NCBI GenBank assembly: GCA_049520395.1
Contig: JBEKPV010000198.1
Location: 1-6,087 of the forward strand
Direction of reading: 5' to 3'
DNA length: 6,087 bases
From: UBA1161 sp049520395
GTDB lineage: Bacteria > Planctomycetota > Phycisphaerae > Tepidisphaerales > Tepidisphaeraceae
The notes below the pieces were generated by a model. It saw only the letters and a list, made by a program, of their open reading frames with translations, made no database searches and was not told the origin of the DNA. Positions 1-4,593 of the stretch are shown here, in pieces. The number at the start of each line of letters is the position of its first letter. Position 1 is the stretch's first letter. Made by a program: the position numbers and the translations under genes.

Positions 1-234
1 GATCGGGGAATTGTCGTGATCGTAGCGCTCAGTGAGCGCTTCCAGAACTTCGAGATAGGCTTCCTCGCCGGTATCGAGCTTGTCCTCACGCAGGGCGAGG
101 CGGTGAACGATTTTAACGGCGCGGTCATATTCGCCTCCGTTCCTGATCGGGCGAAGCGGGAACTCGGCCATAAGAGCCAGGTAGGATTTGGGCAGGGCTG
201 CGAGCGTGGCCGGGATTTTGGATCGGCTTTTCAT
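1..234 (-). CDS. higA: HigA-type antitoxin, N-terminal part (cut by window edge)
   Basis: This is the antitoxin of a type II toxin-antitoxin pair. It is expected to bind and neutralise the HigB toxin encoded just upstream and, through a DNA-binding domain, to repress the shared promoter. The 78 visible residues carry the N-terminal segment typical of this HigA family: FPLRPIR at about 25-31, then an acidic helical stretch with EYDRAV, TGEEAYLEVLEALTERYDHD and SPI at 56-78. The helix-turn-helix domain normally follows these residues and would lie beyond the left edge, so it is not seen. The ATG at 234-232 overlaps the TGA of higB (ATGA, 4 bp), and a strong Shine-Dalgarno GGAAGGA (247-241) lies 6 nt upstream, which fixes the start and indicates translational coupling. 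The G and C content of the plus strand is almost balanced here, unlike the rest of the window. The assignment rests on family resemblance and gene order. Confidence 0.85.
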   Translation of the reverse strand, partial: MKSRSKIPATLAALPKSYLALMAEFPLRPIRNGGEYDRAVKIVHRLALREDKLDTGEEAYLEVLEALTERYDHDNSPI

Positions 235-545
235 AGATCATCCTTCCATCGCTGATTGCCTTCGTCGTATTCCTTGTGGGTCATCACCCGCAGCACGTAG
301 ACCTTGCTTTTGGCGTAGCTCACGAAAGCGACGAGGCGGAACTTGTTGCCTCCGATGTCGAAGACACAGACGGTCTGGCCGCTGGCGACCTTGGTTCGAT
401 CGGTCTGGCCGAAGGTCGCTTTAACGTCGGCGAAATGGCGCCACGTGGCCGATTTTGCGAGCTTGTACCAGGCTCGCAAGGGACCTACGGCAGCGGGCCA
501 TTTTTCGCCAAACTCCCGCAGGGCGCGCCAAGTGATGATCCGCAC
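231..545 (-). CDS. higB: HigB-type mRNA interferase toxin (RelE-like fold)
   Basis: This is the toxin of a HigBA module. Members of the family are small ribosome-dependent endoribonucleases that cleave mRNA. From the GTG at 545 the product is 104 aa, the usual family length. Conserved blocks are RIITWRALREF (2-12), GPLRAWYKLAKSATWRHFADV (about 21-41), GGNKFRLVAFV (65-75) and VMTHKEYD (87-94). The last two cover the core strands and the likely catalytic His/Tyr region. An in-frame TTG at 581 would add 12 residues. I reject it because homologues begin close to MxxIT, and because that TTG is the first base triplet of a good -35 box (TTGACG). The toxin precedes the antitoxin, the usual order for higBA, with a 4-bp overlap. 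The gene lies 69 nt downstream of the protease stop on the same strand but appears to have its own promoter and operators. The catalytic residues are placed by family analogy, not proved. Confidence 0.9.
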   Translation of the reverse strand: MRIITWRALREFGEKWPAAVGPLRAWYKLAKSATWRHFADVKATFGQTDRTKVASGQTVCVFDIGGNKFRLVAFVSYAKSKVYVLRVMTHKEYDEGNQRWKDDL

Positions 546-547
546 GT

Positions 548-564
548 GTTCCAATTTTACGAAC
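548..564. promoter_or_regulatory. Putative HigA operator, proximal palindrome
   Basis: The 17-bp sequence GTTCCAATTTTACGAAC has inverted arms GTTC/GAAC. It covers the -10 box of the proposed higBA promoter, so a bound protein would block RNA polymerase. It matches the distal palindrome at 589-605 at 14 of 17 positions and lies 41 bp from it, about four helical turns, so two bound dimers could sit on the same face of the DNA. That the binder is HigA or the HigBA complex is inferred from the general autoregulation of this family. Confidence 0.55.
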
Positions 565-581
565 GATCCGGTATTCGTCAA
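554..581 (-). promoter_or_regulatory. Putative sigma-70-type promoter of higBA
   Basis: On the minus strand TTGACG (581-576) is followed after 16 nt by TAAAAT (559-554). Both hexamers match the consensus at five of six bases. The -10 ends only 8 nt before the proposed GTG start at 545, so transcription would start at about 548-546 and the toxin mRNA would be leaderless or nearly so. The -10 lies inside one of two similar palindromes, which suits repression by the antitoxin. Confidence 0.6.
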
Positions 582-588
582 GCAAAAT

Positions 589-605
589 GTTCCAGTTTTG
601 GGAAC
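589..605. promoter_or_regulatory. Putative HigA operator, distal palindrome
   Basis: The 17-bp sequence GTTCCAGTTTTGGGAAC has perfect 5-bp arms GTTCC/GGAAC. It lies just upstream of the proposed higBA -35 box and 9 nt past the protease stop codon. It is a near copy of the palindrome at 548-564. Read on the minus strand, the same arms followed by ATTTTG could also make a very weak intrinsic terminator for the protease. The second copy over the -10 favours the operator reading. Confidence 0.55.
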
Positions 606-614
606 GGGCGATAG

Positions 615-2150
615 TTACTTTTGGACGGAGACGACCTGCGCGATCGTGGGGGCGAGTTGGAGTGAGCATTGGCTGGGGGGGAGTTCGTTGAGGATGGTTT
701 GCATTTCCAGGATGGAGTTGACGGGTCGGCCGCCGATGGCGGTTACTACCGAGCCGGGGGAGAGGCCTTGCGATTTCAGGGGGCTGTCGTCGTTTACCGC
801 GATCACCAGAAGGCCGGAGACGCGCTTGTCCTTGCTGGCGGCCGCGATCGCGGTGGCGCCTAGCCAATTGTCGGGGATTGGGCCGAGGAGGGCGCCTCGC
901 CAATGAAGACGCTGGGTTTGCTCGCAGATCGCGTACTGGATGGGGCGCTTGATGGGAGTGAGCGTTATTTGCTTCGAATGGCCGTCGCGGAGGACCTGAA
1001 GGTGCAGAGGCTGTCCGATGGGCCAGGAGCCGACCTGGCGGACGAATTGGTCGCTGTCGGCGATTTTTTGATTTTGCATGGCGATGACGATGTCGCCGAC
1101 CTGGAGTCCGCCGGGGGCGGCGGCGGGGCTGGCGGGTTCGGTGGATTCGATGCGGGCGCCGCTGATGTCGGTGAGATTTAATTGTTGGCGCTCGGAGGGA
1201 GTGGGGGTGGTGACGATGACGCCGAGGTAGGAATAGGCGATTTCTTTTCCCTGGCGGAGGCTGGCGACCTCGGAGAGGAGTTGGGGAGTGATGGGGAGGG
1301 CGAAGCCAATGCCGTTGGTTTGGCGTTGGGGGAGGATGACGGCGGCGTTGACGCCGATGACTTCACCTTCGAGGTTGAAGAGGGGTCCGCCGCTGTTTCC
1401 GGGATTGATCTGGGCGGTGGTTTGGATGAGGTGAGTGTAGAGGCGATTTTCGCGGTTGGCGAGGTGGGGCAGGGCGCGGTCGACGGCGCTGATGACGCCG
1501 ACGGAGAGGGACATTTCGCCTTCGGTGGCGAGGCCATAGGGGTTTCCGAGGGTGATGGCCCACTGGCCGCGCTGGCAGCCGGCGGAGTTTAGGCGGACGG
1601 TGGGGAGATTATTGGCGGGGATTTTCAGGACGGCTAAATCGGCGCGGGGGTCGGCGGCGACGACGACGGCGGGGTAGACGCGGTGATCGTCGGTGGTGAC
1701 CCAGAATTGCTCGGAGTCTTCGATGACATGTTCGTTGGTGAGGATGAAGCCGCTTTGGTCGATGATGAAGCCGCTGCCGACGGTGCGGGTGGTTTTGCCG
1801 AGGAGGTCCTGGAGTTTTTGGCCGTTGAGATCGTCGGCGCGCGTGGCGTCGTCGGAGTCGGTGGCGGTCTCGGCGGCGGAGACGGCGACGACGGCGGGGG
1901 CGACCTTGGCGGCGACGGATTCGAATCGGGCCTGCAGGCCGACGACGTCGATGGTGTCGCTGGAATCGAGGTAATCGGACTCGTCGATGGGGCGAGTGGT
2001 CGGATCGGCCTGGGAAAGGGTGGAGGCGTCGGGGGCGGCGAGGAGGGTTTCTGAGGCCGGATGGGTGTAATGCACGCCTATGGCGGCGATGGCCCAGGCG
2101 GTCAGAGGGAGAGCGATCCAGCGTCCGTAACGATAGAGAGGGCGGAGCAT
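615..2150 (-). CDS. HtrA/Deg-type trypsin-like serine protease with two PDZ domains
   Basis: This is a predicted envelope protease of the S1C (DegP/DegQ/DegS) family, which cleaves misfolded or damaged exported proteins. From the ATG at 2150 it has 511 residues. A single hydrophobic segment at about 11-26 is a signal anchor or uncleaved signal, followed by a low-complexity Asp/Ser/Thr-rich stretch. The protease domain spans about 70-300. The catalytic triad is visible as His141 in TNEHVI, Asp171 in DPRADLAVLKI and Ser253 in NPGNSGGPL. GSGFIID, GNPYGLA and NGIGFALPI are further family blocks. PDZ1 lies at about 305-400 (YLGVIV, GGLQVGDIVIAM). A more divergent PDZ2 lies at about 440-503 (GLSPGSVVTAIGGRPV). 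A TTG two codons upstream (2156) is possible, but the ATG is simpler. No clear Shine-Dalgarno or sigma-70 promoter is seen upstream; the sequence there is repeat-rich. Which Deg subtype it is cannot be decided, so no symbol is given. Confidence 0.93.
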   Translation of the reverse strand: MLRPLYRYGRWIALPLTAWAIAAIGVHYTHPASETLLAAPDASTLSQADPTTRPIDESDYLDSSDTIDVVGLQARFESVAAKVAPAVVAVSAAETATDSDDATRADDLNGQKLQDLLGKTTRTVGSGFIIDQSGFILTNEHVIEDSEQFWVTTDDHRVYPAVVVAADPRADLAVLKIPANNLPTVRLNSAGCQRGQWAITLGNPYGLATEGEMSLSVGVISAVDRALPHLANRENRLYTHLIQTTAQINPGNSGGPLFNLEGEVIGVNAAVILPQRQTNGIGFALPITPQLLSEVASLRQGKEIAYSYLGVIVTTPTPSERQQLNLTDISGARIESTEPASPAAAPGGLQVGDIVIAMQNQKIADSDQFVRQVGSWPIGQPLHLQVLRDGHSKQITLTPIKRPIQYAICEQTQRLHWRGALLGPIPDNWLGATAIAAASKDKRVSGLLVIAVNDDSPLKSQGLSPGSVVTAIGGRPVNSILEMQTILNELPPSQCSLQLAPTIAQVVSVQK

Positions 2151-2224
2151 GCACAACCAATATCGGACGGTGAGGGGGTGGAACCTGAGCGGGGGATTGG
2201 GGTTGGGAATTGAGATGGGTGTGG

Positions 2225-2325
2225 GCGGATTGGGCGGGGCGGCGGGCGGGCCCTTCGACGAGCTCGGCGCGGCCCCTCACCCCCACCCAACCGTGCCGGA
2301 ACTAAAGGAAGGGGAGAGGGGAAAA
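2225..2325. repeat. Composite repeat, copy 1 (with 30-nt extra element)
   Basis: The copy begins with a 19-nt block (2225-2243) that matches 2452-2470 at 18 of 19 bases. A 30-nt extra element follows at 2244-2273, then a CCCTCACCCC unit, then a 31-nt block (2286-2316, starting CCCAACCGTGCCGGAAC) identical to 2483-2513, then a G-run and AAAA. Copy 2 lacks the 30-nt element. The start CCCCTCACCCC and the end GGGGAGAGGGG form an imperfect long inverted repeat. Confidence 0.85.
2244..2288. repeat. CCCTTCGAC/CCCTCAC repeat block, copy a
   Basis: This 45-nt block matches 2351-2395 with one mismatch (G at 2260, A at 2367). It holds CCCTTCGACGAGCTC followed by GGCGCGG and CCCTCACCCCCACCC. Its first 30 nt are flanked by GCGGC on the outside (2239-2243) and end in GCGGC (2269-2273), a 5-bp direct repeat. 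From memory, units of this type occur in many copies in planctomycete and other environmental genomes. Confidence 0.8.
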
Positions 2326-2334
2326 GCGGTTGGC

Positions 2335-2353
2335 CCCTTCGACAAGCTCAGGG
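2335..2353. repeat. CCCTTCGAC-type repeat, short copy
   Basis: CCCTTCGACAAGCTCAGGG has outer arms CCCT/AGGG. It shares its first 15 bases with the unit starting 23 bp further on at 2358. It is the commonest-looking form of this extragenic repeat. Confidence 0.75.
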
Positions 2354-2395
2354 CGGGCCCTTCGACAAGCTCGGCGCGGCCCCTCACCCCCACCC
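2351..2395. repeat. CCCTTCGAC/CCCTCAC repeat block, copy b
   Basis: This is the second copy of the 45-nt block at 2244-2288, with one mismatch over the whole length. It overlaps the short copy at 2335-2353 by three bases and runs directly into the perfect hairpin at 2393-2420. Confidence 0.8.
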
Positions 2396-2420
2396 TCTCC
2401 CCGGGGTACCGGGGAGAGGG
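2393..2420. repeat. Perfect 12-bp GC-rich hairpin
   Basis: CCCTCTCCCCGG (2393-2404), loop GGTA, and CCGGGGAGAGGG (2409-2420) form a perfect inverted repeat. It sits within the extragenic repeat cluster. There is no T-tract on either side suitable for an intrinsic terminator, so I label it a palindromic repeat that may still pause polymerase or block exonucleases in mRNA from the MOSC fusion gene. Confidence 0.85.
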
Positions 2421-2451
2421 GGAATATAATTGGGGGCGGGTGAGTTTGCGC

Positions 2452-2523
2452 GCGGATTGAGCGGGGCGGCCCCTCACCCCGTCCCAACCGTGCCGGAACT
2501 AAAGGAAGGGGAGTGGGGGAAAA
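2452..2523. repeat. Composite repeat, copy 2
   Basis: This is the second copy of the composite unit, without the 30-nt element found in copy 1. It ends 4 nt from the stop codon of the MOSC fusion gene, so the repeat forms the very start of that gene's 3' untranslated region. It could fold into an imperfect GC-rich stem there, perhaps protecting the 3' end of the mRNA. It lacks a T-tract on the minus strand, so it is not a classical intrinsic terminator. Confidence 0.8.
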
Positions 2524-2527
2524 TTGG

Positions 2528-4381
2528 TTAGGCTTCGATGGCTACGCTGCAGAGGGGTTTGGCTTGGCAGGCTAGGATGTAGCCGTTGCGCTGGTCTGTG
2601 GGGGCGAGGCCTTCTGTGGCGTCCATTTTTACTTCGCCGGAGAGGAGTTTGACTTTGCAGCGGCCGCAGATGCCTTCCATGCAGCCGCGGTCGATGTTGA
2701 CGCCGAGGCGGCCGGCGATTTCTAGGACGGTTTGGCCGGCGTGGAGGGGGGAGGATTTGCCGGCGTCGGCGAAGGTGACGGTGCCGATGATGGGGGCGGA
2801 TTTGTTGGAGGGGGTGGGGGTGGGCGCGAGGGGTGGTCCGCCGAAGGCTTCGGAGCGGATCTGGTCGTGGGGGACGCCGGCTTCTTTTAATAGTTGTGTG
2901 ATGTCTGCGGCCATTTCGATTGGGCCGCAGATGTGGACTCGGCGAGTTTTGGAGGTTTGCAGGGCGGGTTGGAGTTGGTGGAGGCCGATGCGGCCGCGCT
3001 GGCCGGGCCAATTTTTGTCGGGCTCGCGCGTGAGGGTTGTGGTTATTTTTAGATTGGGGAAGGATCGGGATAGAGAATCGAGTTCTTCCTTGAAGAGGAT
3101 GTCGCGCTGGGATTTGGCGCTGTAGATGAGATGGATGGAGCCGGGCCATTTGCGGTCGGTGAGGTAACGGATTTTGGAGATGAGGGGAGTGATGCCGACG
3201 CCGGCGCCGACGAGGAGGAGGGAGTCGGCTTCGTCGCCGGTGAAGGTGAAACGGCCGCCGGGGCCGGAAACATTGAGCGTCATTCCTTCCTGGAGCTGGT
3301 CGTGGAGATAGCGTGAGACCAAACCTGTTTCGTCGCGCTTGATGGTGAGTTCGCAATAGGTTGGACGGGTGGGGGAGGAGGCGATGGTGTAGCAGCGGCG
3401 GCGGGTTTTGCCGTCGATGATTAATTCGAGGTTGAGATATTGGCCGGGGAGGAAGGTGAAGGGGAGATTGTCGGAATCGAGTGAGCAGAGGCGGAAGGTG
3501 CGTACGCCGGGGGCGGAATCGAAAATTCGGGCGACGCGGAGTTGTCCGGTCCAGCGCTGGGGCTGCGCGGCGGCGGTTTTTGCGGGGTTTTCGGGGGCGC
3601 CGGCGGGGCCGAGGATGGTGATGGGGTCGCCGATTTTCAGGGGGTGGGAGGGTTTGGGGCCGAAGAGGCGGGTGTTGATGGCTACGCGGTAGAAGTGATT
3701 GAAGCGGGAGGGTTCGGCCCAGTCGGGTAGATATTTGCGGCGGAGTTCGACGAAGCGTTTGGCGAAATTTGGGAGGTATTGGCCGGTGATGGGATCGCGT
3801 GCGGGGACGACGCAGCGTTGGCAGGGGTTGATGCCGTCGAAGACGATTGGTCCGACGCTGAAGCGGACGGTGACGCCGCGGACGCCGTAGAGGCGGTCTT
3901 CCCAGAAGGGGGGGACGCCGTCGATTTCCAAATTGGTGCGGAATCTGGCGCGGGTTTGGTCGAGGGTCAGGTTAAACCAATCGGCGATGGCGTGGAGGGT
4001 TGCGGTGCTGATGAGTGTGGGGCCGGGGGAATCGGTGTCGTCGGGGAAACCGAGGTCGATGTTTTCGCGGAAGGAGGCGGGGAAGCCGAGGAATTCGGAG
4101 AGCCACTCCTGGAGTTGCCGGCGCTGGGAGAAGACGTGGAAGGTTTTTGGAGAGTGGCCGGGGGCGGCGAGTTTGAGCGTTGAAGTTACGGGGCAGTAAA
4201 TGGAACGGAGGAGATGGATGCGGGGGTTGCGTTTTCCGTTGACGTATTGGTTCAGGGCATCAAAGATCGCGAAGCGGCGATCGTCGGCGAGGGCGCCGCT
4301 GGAGAGGACTGGGGCGGAGTCGACGGCGATGCCATCGAGGGATTTGATGGGATAAAGGAAGATGCGGGACAAGTAAGCCAT
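2528..4381 (-). CDS. MOSC – ferredoxin reductase – 2Fe-2S ferredoxin fusion (YcbX/mARC-like)
   Basis: This is a predicted self-contained molybdenum-cofactor reductase of 617 aa. An N-terminal MOSC beta-barrel part (about 1-110, starting MAYLSRIFLYPIKSLDG) and the MOSC domain (about 115-265) resemble E. coli YcbX and mARC, which reduce N-hydroxylated compounds. The motif CQRCVVPARDPITG has Cys187 and Cys190; by analogy Cys190 is the likely Mo ligand. An FAD-binding domain follows (about 276-380, RCYTIASSP at 329-337), then an NAD(P)H-binding domain (GAGVGITPL at 392-400, ICGP at 484-487). A Pro/Thr linker leads to a plant-type ferredoxin with Cys567, Cys572, Cys575 and Cys605 (C-x4-C-x2-C...C). 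The reductase-ferredoxin half resembles E. coli Hcr. The ATG at 4381 is chosen because the barrel begins there and a strong promoter lies about 40 nt upstream. The TTG at 4456 falls in the -35 box. Only a weak Shine-Dalgarno (GGA) is seen. The protein is likely cytoplasmic, and its substrate is unknown. Confidence 0.9.
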   Translation of the reverse strand: MAYLSRIFLYPIKSLDGIAVDSAPVLSSGALADDRRFAIFDALNQYVNGKRNPRIHLLRSIYCPVTSTLKLAAPGHSPKTFHVFSQRRQLQEWLSEFLGFPASFRENIDLGFPDDTDSPGPTLISTATLHAIADWFNLTLDQTRARFRTNLEIDGVPPFWEDRLYGVRGVTVRFSVGPIVFDGINPCQRCVVPARDPITGQYLPNFAKRFVELRRKYLPDWAEPSRFNHFYRVAINTRLFGPKPSHPLKIGDPITILGPAGAPENPAKTAAAQPQRWTGQLRVARIFDSAPGVRTFRLCSLDSDNLPFTFLPGQYLNLELIIDGKTRRRCYTIASSPTRPTYCELTIKRDETGLVSRYLHDQLQEGMTLNVSGPGGRFTFTGDEADSLLLVGAGVGITPLISKIRYLTDRKWPGSIHLIYSAKSQRDILFKEELDSLSRSFPNLKITTTLTREPDKNWPGQRGRIGLHQLQPALQTSKTRRVHICGPIEMAADITQLLKEAGVPHDQIRSEAFGGPPLAPTPTPSNKSAPIIGTVTFADAGKSSPLHAGQTVLEIAGRLGVNIDRGCMEGICGRCKVKLLSGEVKMDATEGLAPTDQRNGYILACQAKPLCSVAIEA

Positions 4382-4427
4382 GGTTGTCCAATCGCAGCCT
4401 CGAGGCGCGCAGGGGCCAAGGGGATGG

Positions 4428-4456
4428 ATTGTACCAGGATATTGCCTAGGTGGCAA
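4428..4456 (-). promoter_or_regulatory. Putative promoter of the MOSC fusion gene
   Basis: On the minus strand TTGCCA (4456-4451), a 17-nt spacer and TACAAT (4433-4428) match the sigma-70 consensus at five of six bases in each hexamer with ideal spacing. Transcription would start near 4421, giving a leader of about 40 nt to the ATG at 4381. The -35 is embedded in the palindrome at 4442-4456. Confidence 0.7.
4442..4456. promoter_or_regulatory. Putative operator TTGCC-N5-GGCAA, MOSC side
   Basis: TTGCCTAGGTGGCAA has perfect 5-bp arms. Read in the direction of the MOSC gene, it begins on the first base of the -35 box and ends 8 nt before the -10. It differs from the palindrome at 4495-4509 only in three central bases. 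The position over the -35 and the spacer suggests repression, or activation by a MerR-like mechanism. The regulator is not in the window. Confidence 0.6.
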
Positions 4457-4494
4457 CTGATTTTGGTTCGGGAAATCTGGTTGCGGCCCGTAGT

Positions 4495-4509
4495 TTGCCT
4501 ATTGGGCAA
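4495..4509. promoter_or_regulatory. Putative operator TTGCC-N5-GGCAA, thioredoxin-NHL side
   Basis: TTGCCTATTGGGCAA has the same arms and the same spacer length as the palindrome at 4442-4456, and lies 53 bp from it (about five helical turns). It begins on the first base of the proposed plus-strand -35 and ends 8 nt before the -10, the same geometry as at the divergent promoter. Confidence 0.6.
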
Positions 4510-4523
4510 CCGAGTGCAAGAAT
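4495..4523 (+). promoter_or_regulatory. Putative promoter of the thioredoxin-NHL gene
   Basis: TTGCCT (4495-4500), a 17-nt spacer and AAGAAT (4518-4523) match the sigma-70 consensus at four of six bases each. A TG one base before the -10 (4515-4516) supplies an extended -10. Transcription would start near 4530, leaving about 53 nt before the ATG at 4583. Weaker than the divergent promoter, it is supported mainly by its identical layout. Confidence 0.5.
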
Positions 4524-4551
4524 AGCGGGCGTCGAGGGAGGGTTGGTATCT

Positions 4552-4593
4552 ATGATGCGCTGGTGGGCGGGAGGTTCGTGCGATGATACGTGA
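4552..4593 (+). other. Possible 13-codon leader ORF overlapping the next start
   Basis: ATGATG at 4552-4557 opens a short frame MMRWWAGGSCDDT ending in TGA at 4591-4593. A GAGGGAGGG purine run (about 4534-4542) lies about 10 nt upstream, a good Shine-Dalgarno. The frame overlaps the ATG of the thioredoxin-NHL gene (4583) by 11 nt in another frame and runs through its Shine-Dalgarno, so its translation could couple with or compete against that start. It may be chance. Confidence 0.3.
4569..4574 (+). promoter_or_regulatory. Ribosome binding site of the thioredoxin-NHL gene
   Basis: GGGAGG lies 8 nt before the ATG at 4583. The frame is closed by an in-frame TGA at 4553-4555 with no ATG, GTG or TTG between, so this site decides the start. 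Confidence 0.75.

Larger units (their letters stand above)
2151..2527. other. Gene-free interval with nested GC-rich repeats
   Basis: This 377-bp gap separates the stop of the MOSC fusion gene from the start of the protease gene, both read leftwards. I see no credible coding sequence or RNA gene. It holds two copies of a composite repeat (2225-2325 and 2452-2523), three CCCTTCGAC-type units, three CCCTCACCCC-type units, one perfect 12-bp hairpin and several G-tracts. The promoter of the protease should lie in its left part, but no convincing -35/-10 pair stands out. Confidence 0.8.

Noticed and set aside
546..581. 12-residue N-terminal extension of HigB from a TTG at 581
   Set aside because: The segment contains the -35 and -10 boxes and a palindrome, and family members begin near the GTG at 545.
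1609..2286. 225-residue minus-strand frame across the protease start and repeats
   Set aside because: Arg-rich shadow overlapping the catalytic part of the protease and running into extragenic repeats.
2393..2420. Intrinsic terminator for the MOSC fusion gene
   Set aside because: The stem is perfect but no T-tract follows on the minus strand; it belongs to the repeat cluster.
2225..2523. CRISPR array
   Set aside because: Repeats are irregularly spaced, nested and of different types; there are no uniform spacers and no cas genes.
2499..3356. 285-residue minus-strand frame inside the MOSC fusion gene
   Set aside because: It is an Arg/His/Pro-rich shadow in another frame of a gene with clear FAD, NAD and ferredoxin motifs.
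4382..4456. 25-residue N-terminal extension of the MOSC protein from a TTG at 4456
   Set aside because: The TTG is the first triplet of the -35 box of a near-consensus promoter, and MOSC homology begins at the ATG at 4381.
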